A stretch of 64,000 bases of DNA from Thelonectria olida (lineage: Eukaryota; Ascomycota; Sordariomycetes; Hypocreales; Nectriaceae), in contig JAGPYM010000001.1 of assembly GCA_020736575.1 (NCBI GenBank), positions 1,178,001 to 1,242,000 on the forward strand, in the 5' to 3' direction. The notes under the pieces are model-generated. The model made no database searches. It was not told the origin of the DNA and worked only from the letters and a program-made list of their open reading frames with translations. Below, one piece after another: positions 46,373 to 57,789 of this stretch (position 1 is the first letter of the stretch; each line of letters starts with the position of its first letter). The position numbers and the translations under genes are program-made.

Positions 46373-47253
46373 TATGGCTATTATGAGAGAGAATGATATG
46401 TGAGAGACGGAAGCGGGTGGGTTGGAGTTTGATGGGAGGAGTTGAGCTTGGAGCTTGGAGCGGGGAGGTTGGTGCTGCGTTGACGGAGCTCGTAGGAGGG
46501 TCGAGGATAGACGGGACCTCGGACGACGGTCACGAGACAGCGTGTAAGGCGTTGGTTCACTAGGAAATTAAAGTCTAGGCGACGGTGGAAGAAAACTCAT
46601 TCAAGAGAGGAGATGGAAATAGAAGGTCTCAAAAATGTCCACCAGGAACGATGACAGATCAATGCGACTATTCCGTCACATTACCATTGCCGAGGAGGGA
46701 GTCGCTCAACGGGTTGTCGTTGACGCATGGGGCTGCTAGACGGTAGCTCCAGGCTGGAGAAGCAACACACAATTATGATTGGCTCAATGGACAAGCGGGC
46801 CTTGCACGTGATCGCAAGTGTGACTGGAGGAAGGCCCGGGACCCCGAGTACGGCTGGTCTCAGATTGGGCAGGTACGGTACCTGGGCCTATTAGGTCATC
46901 CGCTGGCCGGAACTAAGGTAAAGCCTTAATGGGGGGCCTCGAGAAATCAGCCGAACATCATGAGCCTAACCATCTCACCCCGCCGACATCGTCAACTTTC
47001 AACAACTTTCAACAAGCCAAAAGAAAAGAAAGAGACGGACAGGTCCCGATATTGAGCTACACCATCCCACGGACACCCGACAAATCACCTCCATCGACAA
47101 CTGAACCAAACCTGGACCGGATCGAAAAGAGGCCGTGCGATTGGAATCTGGAAACGAGCCCTTTGGAGAAACCGCTATCAGCAGCCTCAGCCGCGCAAGT
47201 GTCGCAGTAGGAAAAAAAAAGCTCACAGCGAACAACCTGGACCAGCAGCAGCC
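46373..47253. promoter_or_regulatory. shared upstream region of Mim2-like gene and eIF2-beta
   Basis: These 881 bases lie between divergent start codons. Visible elements: a CCAAT box in reverse (ATTGG) at 46778-46782, a CACGTG E-box at 46805-46810 in the context CACGTGATC, and GGTACCTGGG at 46877-46886, which is the exact reverse complement of a 10-mer in the Nup133/AFG1 promoter. CACGTG is the binding core of fungal bHLH factors of the Cbf1 type. Co-control of the two genes is inferred from position. Confidence 0.55.
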
Positions 47254-48899
47254 ATGGCCATAGACGGCTCGGTGAGTAGACCAATTCTTTTTACCAACCA
47301 ATACCACTACAGATACAACACACATACAAGACGCATACCGCACTGCCCAGTACAGGGAGCTCCCAGTAGGAGCCTCTGCTGCTAGCCCTTTTTTCCCCCT
47401 CTCGCAGACTCCCACACTACTATCAGGCCCCCAAGCACCAGAGCCAGCCCACCAGAACGAAACCGAAAAAGTTGCCCCTCCAAACGACGACGATATTTTA
47501 CCCCACCTTTTTTTCGACGGAGACTTTGCTGCGAAAGTGTAAAGTGTGTGTGTGATGGTGCGTTGTTCGACGCACACACGTTACTCCCACTGAAGTGCTT
47601 TTTACACACTGTACTAGCCTGCACTTCACGCCACCAGAAGCACAGTACCAATTGAGCTCCGTCACTTCGCCGCACTTTCTGGCAACGCCTCCATTTGACT
47701 GTTTGAGTCACATTTTCCATTCCCGCCACCAACACCACAAGTCCTCACTCAACATTTCCACCTCCACTTCCACCTTCGACCTCCCCACCACCGAACCGTA
47801 CCTCTCCTCCGATACTAACAAGCTACTTTCTTTCATTTGCAGGAACCCCGTGAACGCAAATCCCGCAAATCCGTTACCTTTACCGACGAGCAAATAATAG
47901 TCGAATCTGACGGCTCCGTGACCATGGTCAACGCTACCGAGGAACCCAAGGAGACGGCCCAGTCCCACACGCCTCGTACGCCGCCGTTGTCTGCCGCCTT
48001 GGAGGCATTTACTGATGATACTCAACCCCCAGCCCCCGCCCTGGACGACGCTCCCCCAGCCGACGACGGTGGTCTCGACCTCTCCCTCCTCAAGAAGAAG
48101 AAGAAGAAGAAGGTCAAGACCGATGACGCCGATGCCCCCGCTGACGATGCCGCCCCTGCCGAGGATGGTGGCCTTGATCTCACCATGAAGAAGAAGAAGA
48201 AGAAGAAGGCGAAGGAGATCAGCGCCGAAGAAGATGAGTTCGCTGCCAAGCTCAAGGAGCTCGAGGTCAAGGACGTCGAGGGTGAAGAGGAGGCCGAGGA
48301 GGAGACTGGCGATATGGATGTCGGCACTGGCATCTGGGCCCACGATGAAACCAAGGCTATCAGCTACTCTCTCCTCCTCAACCGCTTCTTCAGCCAGCTC
48401 GCCCAAAAGAACCCCGACCACGCCCTCAGCGGAACCAAGAGCTACAAGATCCCCCCGCCCCAGTGCATGCGTGAAGGCAACCGAAAGACTGTCTTTGCCA
48501 ACATTGCCGAGATTTGCAAGCGAATGAAGCGAACCGAGGAGCACGTCACTGCCTACCTCTTCGCCGAATTGGGCACCAGTGGTTCCGTCGACGGTAGCCG
48601 CAGACTGGTTATCAAGGGTCGTTTCCAGCAGAAGCAGATTGAGAACGTCGTGCGAAAATACATCAGTAAGCCATCTATCTACCTTTCCCAAGTTATCCGG
48701 ATTCGTACGCTAACTTGAGCGCCTCACAGTTGAGTACGTCACTTGCAAGACGTGCAAATCCCCCGATACCGAGCTCAACAAGGGTGAGAACCGTCTGTAC
48801 TTCATCACTTGCAACAACTGCGGTTCTCGACGAAGTGTCACGACCATCAAGACCGGTTTCTCCGCCCAGGTCGGCAAGAGAAAGAAGATGCGCGCATAA
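47254..48899 (+). CDS. SUI3: translation initiation factor eIF2 beta subunit
   Basis: Three exons, 47254-47271 (6 codons), 47843-48665 and 48730-48899, encode 336 residues. The first intron is long for a fungus (571 nt; GTGAGT to CAG); the second is 64 nt (GTAAGC to CAG). eIF2-beta is part of the ternary complex that brings initiator tRNA to the ribosome, and binds eIF5 and eIF2B-epsilon through Lys boxes. Two boxes of seven lysines are visible at 90-96 and 122-128, each preceded by DGGLDL(S/T); yeast has three. The conserved core starts near [23 protein letters not shown] and includes [22 protein letters not shown] and [21 protein letters not shown]. The C4 zinc ribbon is complete: Cys286, Cys289, Cys308 and Cys311. 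The tiny first exon is needed for MAIDGS and is easily missed. Confidence 0.95.
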
Positions 48900-49924
48900 A
48901 TGTCGCGTATTCTCTTTTCATTACATCCTATCTGTCGTCGTGCGGGTGGGAAACCTGGGCCACGGATGGTGCTTGGGCGGGTAGTTACCTGGTGATGCCG
49001 TGGCTTCTCTGTCTGCGACGGCTCGCTTGTATTTTCCCCGCAGGGATTGGCACCACATCGCTATGAAACGAGATGAAATGAGCGCCGTGTTTGATTTTGA
49101 TTGGGCGTCGCCAGAAGGAGTCGGTCCTCCCTTTGGATGGTTCTTCAAAAATGGTTCCGGGCCTGAGGAAGAGAAAGGGTTCCGGTGCTGGGTCATGATG
49201 CGGGCGCATGGGTAACATGTACATAATGCCGGAATGATCAAGATTGCGCAACAAAGTGGCGTGTTTATGACGACTGTGAGTCATGGAATATATCTGACGA
49301 CGAAAATGTTGTTCTTTCGGGACAGTGAAGTGATGCCAGAGTCATCCGACAGAGTACATATATGTGCATGGCCTTTTGTTTCCCCATGTCACGCAAACAT
49401 CACACGCCAAGACAAGTTGGGAGATACAATATTTGAAATGCATGCAAAAATAAGCCAGCATGCTCAGCGTGAGATTGATATTACCACCAGTAAAGGAGTC
49501 CATTGCGATCTGTTCCAATCCCAGAAGGTAATTCCTGTTTCCCGTCTGAAATTTCCACTCCCACCGTCCCATCCAATTCATCCCTCCCAAGGGATGAATG
49601 AAAGTTAGACAATCAAACAATATAACAAACAGGCAAAACTGAACAAGGAAAAAAAGAAGAAAAAAAAAAAGAACCGGGAACCCGCATTTCCCTTTGCAGA
49701 ACCATTCCTTTTCATCTCCAACCAATCCAAGAAACCCCATTCCGTGTGTGTGATGTGCGTCTGAGTGTTTTGTAGTATATCTGTTCCCAGCCATCGCAAG
49801 CTCCCAATTCCGGGACCTTCAAGTGAATGGCCGTGTGATTTATTGTACACGCAATTATCGACAAAGAAAATAAAATCAAGTGCCGAACTGAGAGCGCCGC
49901 CCAGTGACGTTGTCGTTCGTATCC
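48900..49924. other. convergent intergenic region
   Basis: These 1025 bases between the stop codons of eIF2-beta and Nup133 contain no supported gene. An A-rich purine stretch (AAAAAAGAAGAAAAAAAAAA) lies at about 49650-49670. Nothing else stands out. Confidence 0.45.
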
Positions 49925-52900
49925 TTATAGCTTTCTGAAAAGTGAGTTCTCCTGGGGGATAGCACCGTTTGCCTTGGGCGCGAAGAGAGACTCGCTTGTG
50001 ACTGCTTCAGTGGCCGCACCTTCCTTGGTGGCCTCGTCCATTGCAGTGTCAATCTCGACTCGAGCGGCGTCGAGAGCGGTGCGAAGCCAGTTCCCGAGTT
50101 GATTCTTCCCAATGTACTGTTGCAGGACCTTGTCCTCGTGTTTCATGGCATCCATAAGCTTCGTTCGGAAGGCAGTATCGAAGTCGCGGAAACGTCGATC
50201 AAGGTGGTCAATGAATGAGCCCAGGGCCTCCTGAGGCGAGCAGGGGCGGAAAGGCTCCCGTACATCTTCTGTTTGGAGTTAGCAAGGCTTTCAAAACCAG
50301 GCAATGGATAATACATACGGAACCTAATGCAATCCGCAAGCATCGCGTAGAGCTCAGTGTCAACCAAACGTTCCACGACCTCTTGATCATTCTTCAGCTG
50401 GGTATCGTTGATCTTAGCCCAGTCGTCGCGGATATAGAGTCGACGCCAGATAAGTCGCTTGGCCTCCTTCTTCTCATCGCTGTGGCAGCTGCTGTCCGCC
50501 ACCTTAAGAGCCAGCCAGAAGGGATGCGCGATCTCTTCCCTCGACTCTGGCTTGAGTGAGACAAGAGTCAGAAGATCAATGAGGGTCATAGCATCAAGAG
50601 CCTCGTGTCTCAGCAATCTCTTCATTCCTTCCTCGAAGAGCTGGTGCTGGGCCTTTTGCCTCCGAGGGATGTTCATGCTGTGAGCCTCCATGGCAAAGTT
50701 AAGGGCTGCTGCTTCGTCCACAGCGTCATAAGTACTGGGGAAGATCTGGCTGTAGAGTTGGTCCTGAATCTTAATAGCAATCAACTCATCGTCGACCTTC
50801 TTCAGCTTCTCATCGCTGCGAGCCTCATCCGCCTTGATCTTGAGAGCACCAGTGTCGACGTCTTTCTCTTCCAGTTCCGCCAACAGAGCCAACTTTCCGA
50901 GACTCAGCTCAATCTTCTTGTTCCAAACCTGCTGTTCCTTGGTGAGAGCAAGCTCAACAAGAGTGTCGGCGCCATGACCCACATCCTTCTCAAGTTGGAC
51001 GTCATTGATCCATGAGATTCTGGCCAGTTCTGGCTTGCTTCGGAGGAATAGAGTCTTGAAGCCATGCTTGTCAAGGTCAAATTCCAGAACTGACTCGACT
51101 CCGTGCTTCTTGAGCAAAAATTCATAGACTGGAAAGGCAAAGGCTTGGCCATAAGTGGCAACGCTGGCTTCAATCTTGGTCTTCTTGGCTCGCCGAATCG
51201 CCTCCAAGTTCTTTGCCTCAAACGAGGAGATTCCAGGCTGGCCGAGTTGCTCCTCCAACACCTCCACGTGATCCAACAAGATGGCAGCGAGAGCACGGAG
51301 GGACTCGTGTTTCTCGGCAATGCTAGCTCCTTCATCCCACTTGCCGCTTTGAGCCAAAGCAACAGGCTTGTCGAGGCGATCTTCCTGGTAGACCTTGGCA
51401 AATTGTTGAGCAATGGCCTTTTGATCCGAGGTGGCCATGGCCCAGCGCGCATACTCAAGGACAGACGTGAGCATACCATCAGTGAGGAGAGGCAAATCCT
51501 CAAAAATCTTGTTGATAACATGAGGGTCCGGCTGGTTAGGTCCCTTCTGCTTCTCTTCGCCTCGGTTCTTCGCTACCCATTGCGAGGAAAGGTCAACAAG
51601 GCGTTTGGCATTGTTGGCGACATAATGGCAACCGGTCCAAGGCTCGGGAAGGTCCTCATACCCATCACGCATAATACCCATGCGGAGCTCTTCATAGCCC
51701 AAACCGTAGGAGCCAAGGTTGTTCTTCCGGAATTCGAGAGCCGCAACATGTGCGCAGATGTTGATTTGAACAGCTTCATACACCATGACAGTGACTTTGG
51801 CATCGTCGAGAAGGCGGTCTTTATACAGGGTTTTGATGACCTCATATGCCCAGGCGACGAAGAGCTCGAGCCGGAACACATCGTTGATAAACCAGTGGCG
51901 GACGCGGTCAACCTCACCGATGGTAGCAATGGGGTTGTGCTTCTCGTCCTGATGAATAAACTCGACAATCAATCCAATCAGACTCTTCTTGTCGTTGGCA
52001 GGGCGTGCTGCGGTGAAGGACTCGTGGCGTTTCCAGAGATGAATGGCCACATGCATCTTCTCAGCGTTGTACAGCAGATTCCAGTTTGTCTTTCGGTCCA
52101 GATCGGCCCCAGTGCTTCGCAGGTGCGACATCAATCTCTCTAATGCTTTGGACCGGGCTCGCAGGTTGTCCTCCAGAGATGCGGGAAGAGTCGAGATGTA
52201 TGGTGTAGTAGAGCTCAGAATTTCGTGGCTCACTTCTAGCGCGGCCTGGGCCGTCTCTTCCTTTGGAAACTTAATTTCCTTTCTGCCATTGAAAATCAAG
52301 GGGTTGTCTTGCTTCACTCCAAAGAAAACTGCTTGCTCGAGCTTGCTCTTGGCTGAAACCTTGGGCGGTTCGTCACTGGCAAACTTGTCCACATCGGTTG
52401 TCGCAATCCGCACTGCTCCTGCTCCCCGAACCATAAGAACCACTGCCGGATTCTTGGTTTTTGGTCTGTATAAGCGACTATCCTCAGAGCCGAAGACGGC
52501 AGGGGTTTCTTCGGTACCGGAGCCAACGATCTCGTGCACATCGTCTTCTCGGAAATCCACCACGTCCTCGAAGGACGCGGGAAGGATGTGGTTATCGGAT
52601 TGGAGCTGAGAGTCTGGTGATTCGGGAGGAATTGCGATTGATGCGATGACCGTCGCACGATCGAAGACAACAAATGCGACGAGAGCGGGTCGGGGGAGGT
52701 AAAGGCGAGGTCGAGGTGCCTGGGCGGCATTGAGTGATGCAGGGATTGGGGTTGAATATGAGGTGATGGGTCGGATCATGCCAATCTGAACACTTCTGGG
52801 AGACAAGACGACTTCAACGAGGGCGTAACGGGAGGAGCTACGCAAGGTTAGACTGACAAGCAGCAAAAGGTGCTGGATTGTGGCGTCGTCGGATGTCATG

Positions 52901-54247
52901 GCGTCGCTCAGCCTGGTCAGCTCGAGATATTTGGACTCTAGGCCCTTCGGGACGTAGGCAAAATCGAGTGCTTCGAACGACTCGGCTGGGAAATCTTCAG
53001 CTGCAGGGTCGGCGTCCTGCAGCGCAGACACAATCTCGTCACGCACGTCTGCCTCTCCAATGATATCGTTGTGACCTCCACGGTGAACCTTCCATGCCTG
53101 TAGTCGACCCTTTCCGGTAAGCGCTACAACATTGCGTTCGCCAACTCTGGCAGACCGATCGGCACGGACAGCTGCAATGTCGCCTCTGAGACTAAGGTTA
53201 GAGAATGCATGGCGAATACTGCCGAAGAGTCCGCTGGTGGAAACTGAGAGGTTGTTGCGCAAAAACTGGACAGAAATTGCGGGCCGGCCGTGATTGTCAC
53301 GCACATTCATGTAGGCCAGTCGTCCCGAGTTGAAGGTCAAAATGAACCCTGCAGATTCGGCGTTGGTTATGGCGACAATCTTTTCTCCGGCAGCCATTCC
53401 GGAAATTGAATGCTCAACTCCCGAGCGGTCTTTCTTGATGAAAGCAAAGGTAGCTGCACTGGAGATGGACTCCCAGTAAACAACTTTGCCAGTGCCTGCC
53501 ATGACCACAACGAGGCCAGGCTCGGTCGTGGAGGCGGACGGGGAGACGAGGCATCCTACAGGGAGGGGATCGGTGGGTTTCGAGGACGATGGAAGCGTGA
53601 ATGTGAAGGTCTCGGGAGATTGAGAGGTCGAAGTGTATGGCCAGACGACGGCATGTGTGGCAGTCAGGGTGAGAGCGTATCCAGAACTCGAGAAGATGTC
53701 GGCGGTTTGATTACCTATGATTTAAAAAGGGTGAGCTGGTACTGGAAGGGGGGAAGGAAGCTCTTGTTAAACAACTTACCTGTCCAGTCGGAGCGAATCC
53801 TGTCGGGTAGAGCTGGAAGCTTGCTCACTGTGTATGCATTTGTGCTTGTCTAAGGTATGAAACATTAGCGGGGACCATCAAAACTCGACGGAGACGGGCT
53901 CGTACCAGAACGAGACTTCCATCGCCCTTATTGGCTGCTCTATCGCCATGTTTTGATTTTTTGGCGCGAACATTCAATTCTTTGCGCGGCGTGGGCGTGG
54001 GCGCCAGGTTCTCGGATTGTCCTTTGTTGCTTTCTTTGCTGGCGGGAAGCGTCGCGACCTTGTCCGTCTTCACCTCAATCATCTCCTGTCTCGCATCGGG
54101 ATTGACAAAAGTCTGCTCGGTCAAGGGCAGACGCGGTCTCTTGGCCTTGGGCTGCTGGGGTAGGTTCTCGGAGCTCAGAGGACGCTGTCGGCGGCGTGAT
54201 CGAGTCGCCGTCGCCGGGCCACCGTCGGCGACAGACGTGGAAAACAT
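49925..54247 (-). CDS. NUP133: nucleoporin Nup133
   Basis: Four exons, 54247-53906, 53849-53780, 53714-50319 and 50268-49925, with introns of 56, 65 and 50 nt (donors GTACGA, GTAAGT, GTATGT; acceptors TAG, TAG, CAG), encode 1383 residues. Nup133 is a scaffold subunit of the Y-shaped (Nup84/Nup107) complex of the nuclear pore. Residues 1-115 are basic and disordered. A beta-propeller region of about 450 residues follows, beginning with VSKLPALPDRIRSDWTG and SGYALTLTATHAVVWPY. The C-terminal two thirds form an alpha-helical stack with conserved pieces such as LYKDRLLDDAKVTVMVYEA, YEDLPEPWTGCHYVAN and PFWLALKVADSS. Residues PCSPQEALGSFIDHLDRRF, encoded by exon 4, fit the family end, whereas reading through the last intron gives an unrelated tail. 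Length agrees with fungal Nup133. Divergent from the AFG1-type gene. Confidence 0.93.
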
Positions 54248-55623
54248 TTTGGGCGGGTCGCAAAGGCGAGAGGGAGATGACGATGGCGATGGTGATGATG
54301 GATCAAGATGAGCAACGGGATGCGTCGGAAGCGATGGCGATGGAATTTCTTTCTGCCGCGCTCGATCAGAGAGGCATTTCGGTCGCGAAAAACAGGCGTG
54401 GGTGTGAGATGGTGCGAGCGGTGACTTTTGTTGGGTCGTTATTTGAAAGAGGCAAGGTAGAAAACAGAATGCAGTAGAGCGAGTGACGAAGCATGCACCG
54501 ATTGGCCTCTAGGCGAAGAACAAAAAAAATCAATACAAGCTGGAGCTCCAGGCAGGGCGCACGCTCAGTGTTACCAGGGAGTCACCAGGTACCCGTGGGA
54601 CCTCGTCCTCCATCTCAAAGGGAACCGTTTCCAGCGCTGTGATTGGCCGGCTGGAGCCTAGAGTGCGCTGTGCTGGGCGGTGAGGTGGCAACGGTACGTA
54701 CCCAGGTACCTGTGTCTTCAACGATGGATCTCGCACCTCCGGATTGACGGCAGAGCCTCCTTATCGACGTATCATACCTAGGCAGCATCATCATCTCAAT
54801 CATTCCACAAATAACTTCAACAAAGAAGACTTGCTGATATTCACTGTCGTCTTTGTTGATTCTCACATCCCTTTGTTTAACATTTCATGCGTCCTCCGTC
54901 GGACCATAGCCAAGTCCTACCTGACGCGCCGTGAATTGTTCGCATGCAGCCAAGTACCCTCCAAGTATCTCCAGCGCCTTATTCCCAGAGCTGACACGCA
55001 GACCCCTGCTTTCGTACCGGCAAGGTCCCGTCACTCCCAAAGGTCGAGGAAATGGTACGTACCTACCAAACGTCTTTCCCGGCTCCCGTTTCTCTGAGCC
55101 CTTGTGACCGCGTCTATGAATCTTCGATCCTTGTCTTCAGAGCCGACAACTACGGATCAGAATTGTTACTTGCATCTTTGATTCGATCCAATCGACTTTC
55201 TAAGATATTGCCTCATGTTTTTTTATTTTGTTCTTTTTAACCGCTACAAAGCCCTTGCCCGCTTCAATTTCTCGTTCTCCAAGTTCCGCCGCCTTGATAA
55301 AAGTTGGCAATAGCAAGCCTGGGTCCTTCTGATTTAACCTCGGGCTTTATCAGATCTTAACATCTCCAGATCGCCACAGAGATACCTTCAACTCTTATTC
55401 ATCCAACTTCCTATAGAGCCGCCGAAGCCAATCCGAGTTCCCTGTAACAAACATAAGAAAATCTCAGCAAGACTCATATTAGTCATTTTATACTATAATC
55501 TTCAAGCTTTTCCTCCAAAATCTTGGCGATTCACGACTTAGTTAGCACATTGCCCCACGTCATGACCACCGGGTAGCTATTCGCAACTCCTCTCCCTGAC
55601 GATCTTCACCAACCAACCTTACC
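54248..55623. promoter_or_regulatory. divergent upstream region of Nup133 and AFG1-type gene
   Basis: These 1376 bases lie between divergent starts. They contain a cluster of GGTACC-centred elements: CCAGGTACC at 54585-54593, CCCAGGTACC at 54701-54710 with GGTACGTACC just before it, and GGTACGTACC at 55054-55063. Two ATTGG (reverse CCAAT) elements occur near 54501 and 54642. The right half becomes C/T- and CATC-rich, as in a leader. No gene is supported. Confidence 0.5.
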
Positions 55624-57543
55624 ATGAGGCGCTTCTCAACTGCCGTGACTATCACAGATCCTCTGGTGAGATACCAGACGCATGTCGCCAGCGGCCTCTA
55701 TGCGCCAGATCATTCTCAACATCGACTTGCTAGGCACTTACACAAAATCTACCTTCGAATCAAGGATTATTCCCCGCAGGCCGAATACCGGCAGAGGTTA
55801 CAAGCAGCCGCGCGTTTAACAGAGCAAAAACGGGAGGATGAGGAGGACGACGGCAGCATACTCGCTCGTCGAAATCATTCCATCTGGAGAAACCCCCTCT
55901 TCAGGCATCTCTTGACTACCCCCGAGGGCAGGGAAAGCCTGGCTTTGACGAGAGTTCTCACCAACCATGAAGCGGCAATTGAGATTGACTCGCCAAAAGG
56001 CTTGTTTCTATCTGGAGAAGTCGGGACGGGAAAATCCATGTTGCTCGATCTTTTAGCTGATGGCTTACCGACCGATAAGAAGAGGAGGTGGCATTTCAAC
56101 ACGTTTATGCTCTACACCCTCTCACAGCTGGAGCACCACAGAAAATCAACGCCAGGAACGAAGAGTCCCGAGTCGGAGTATTCAATACTATGGATGGCCA
56201 AGAAGCTTGTCGAAGAATCCCCAATTCTCTTCCTGGATGAATTCCAACTGCCGGACAGAGCGGCGAGCAAGATCCTCAGCCATTTGTTTATCGCATTCTT
56301 CCAGCTCGGCGGCGTCCTCATCGCATCCTCGAATCGAATGCCCGATGAGCTCCAGAAGGCGATAGGCGTCGACTATACACCGGCGCCATCCAAGGGTCTG
56401 ATCAGAAAGTTCTTTGGTGGTGCGTTGAGGTCTCGTGGCGAGCTTTACGGCGCCACCAGCGATTTCGCCAACTTCTTAGAGGTTTTGAAAGCGAGATGTG
56501 ACTTTTGGCAGATGGAGGGGGCAAAAGACTGGCGGAGAAAAGAGGAAGTATACAGGCCCGAGATCGCTGTTGTTGGAGATTTGGCCGAGGGCGTGGCAGG
56601 ACTCATGGAGGAGGATGCCTCTGAGTCTAAGTCCGAACGTCGTCGTATGCCCGTCAACTACTACCTTTCGGGAGACGAGGATGCTCCATGGCAACAGCGA
56701 GTTAATGAGGTCGTCTCCTGGACAAGTCCTCAGCCACCACCATGGGGACCGTCAACCCTCGTCGTCTACGGACGCAAAGTCCACATCTCGAAACACCACA
56801 ATGGCTTCGTGCACTGGGACTTTGAAGACCTCGTCGAGTCCTTTGGCCCGGCGGACTACATCACCATGGCGTCAACATACCATACGTTCATAATCGACCA
56901 CGTACCAATTCTAACGCATGACAAGAAAAACGAAGCAAGACGCTTCATCACTTTTCTGGATGCTCTCTACGAGGCTCGTTGCAAACTCGTTCTCAGAGCT
57001 CAGAACCCCCCAGATGTCCTCTTCTTCCCCACGAAGAAGGCCAAAGCACCTGTCACCTCCTCTACCAACCGAGAAGAGGATGATGATGCGACCTACTCGG
57101 AAACAATCGCCGAAGTCTATCAGGATCAAATGTCGCCGTTCCGACCCAACGTCTCCTACTACGACACCGAATCGAGCACGGCGCGGTACGACCCGGACCA
57201 AGACTCAGACTTTGGCCTTCAGAAGAAACCAATCGACTTTGGAAACAAGAGCGCCTTCACCGGCGAGGACGAGCGCTTCGCCTACAAGCGCGCCATTTCC
57301 CGTCTGTGGGAACTCTGCAGCTCGCAATGGCATGCCAGGACGGGAGACTGGTGGCAGCCCTTGCCCATCGAAGCTCGGCACTGGGAGGGCGGCGACGTCT
57401 CGAAGCGGCTCGACCAACAGGTGAACGCGATTCGGCGGGACGTCAACGAAGCGATGGGCGGCAGCGTGGAAATCGACGAGGTCGCTGGCTTGTCCAAGTG
57501 GAGGGTTGAGCACTTGAAATCTGAAAACGAGAGGAGCGGGTAG
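55624..57543 (+). CDS. AFG1: AFG1-type mitochondrial AAA+ ATPase
   Basis: This single-exon gene encodes 639 residues. AFG1 (LACE1/AFG1L in animals) is a mitochondrial inner-membrane ATPase that promotes turnover of respiratory-chain subunits. Walker A GEVGTGKS is at 131-138, Walker B ILFLDEFQ at 201-208 with Asp205 and Glu206, and the sensor-1 motif IASSNR at 233-238. The C-terminal family block FGPADYITMASTYHTFIIDHVPILTHDKKNEARRFITFLDALYEAR is intact. The first 30 residues are compatible with a matrix-targeting signal (RRFSTA, no acids before residue 12). The protein exceeds the usual 450-510 residues because of a segment after the C-terminal block (about 490-639) that is acidic then Trp-rich (SRLWELCSSQWHARTGDWW). 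Yeast has one AFG1; ascomycetes often keep a second, more divergent copy, and this could be that one. It converges with the TRAPP gene, 246 bases away. Confidence 0.92.
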   Translation: MRRFSTAVTITDPLVRYQTHVASGLYAPDHSQHRLARHLHKIYLRIKDYSPQAEYRQRLQAAARLTEQKREDEEDDGSILARRNHSIWRNPLFRHLLTTPEGRESLALTRVLTNHEAAIEIDSPKGLFLSGEVGTGKSMLLDLLADGLPTDKKRRWHFNTFMLYTLSQLEHHRKSTPGTKSPESEYSILWMAKKLVEESPILFLDEFQLPDRAASKILSHLFIAFFQLGGVLIASSNRMPDELQKAIGVDYTPAPSKGLIRKFFGGALRSRGELYGATSDFANFLEVLKARCDFWQMEGAKDWRRKEEVYRPEIAVVGDLAEGVAGLMEEDASESKSERRRMPVNYYLSGDEDAPWQQRVNEVVSWTSPQPPPWGPSTLVVYGRKVHISKHHNGFVHWDFEDLVESFGPADYITMASTYHTFIIDHVPILTHDKKNEARRFITFLDALYEARCKLVLRAQNPPDVLFFPTKKAKAPVTSSTNREEDDDATYSETIAEVYQDQMSPFRPNVSYYDTESSTARYDPDQDSDFGLQKKPIDFGNKSAFTGEDERFAYKRAISRLWELCSSQWHARTGDWWQPLPIEARHWEGGDVSKRLDQQVNAIRRDVNEAMGGSVEIDEVAGLSKWRVEHLKSENERSG

Positions 57544-57789
57544 GCCAGCTCAGCCCTCTTTAGTCAAAGGGTGGGAGTATTGAGACAGGCTGGAGAATGT
57601 AAACAAGGGCATGGCCAAGGGAAATAAAAAACAATCAAAACAAAAATGTACTGTTGCATAAATTACTGTTCTAAAAGGGAGAGCAATCAGTCCTTCTTTG
57701 CCCGGATATCCCACCATTGCCGTGAAACTCCCGTAACGCCCGGTATATGCAATGTATTCGTTTTCATAACGTCAATTCATGCCGCCCCA

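Noticed and set aside
47708..48691. Long minus-strand open frame over eIF2-beta
   Set aside because: It is an exact shadow of the eIF2-beta coding exon; Leu runs mirror the Lys boxes.
51103..52143. Long plus-strand open frame over Nup133
   Set aside because: Shadow of the Nup133 exon on the opposite strand.
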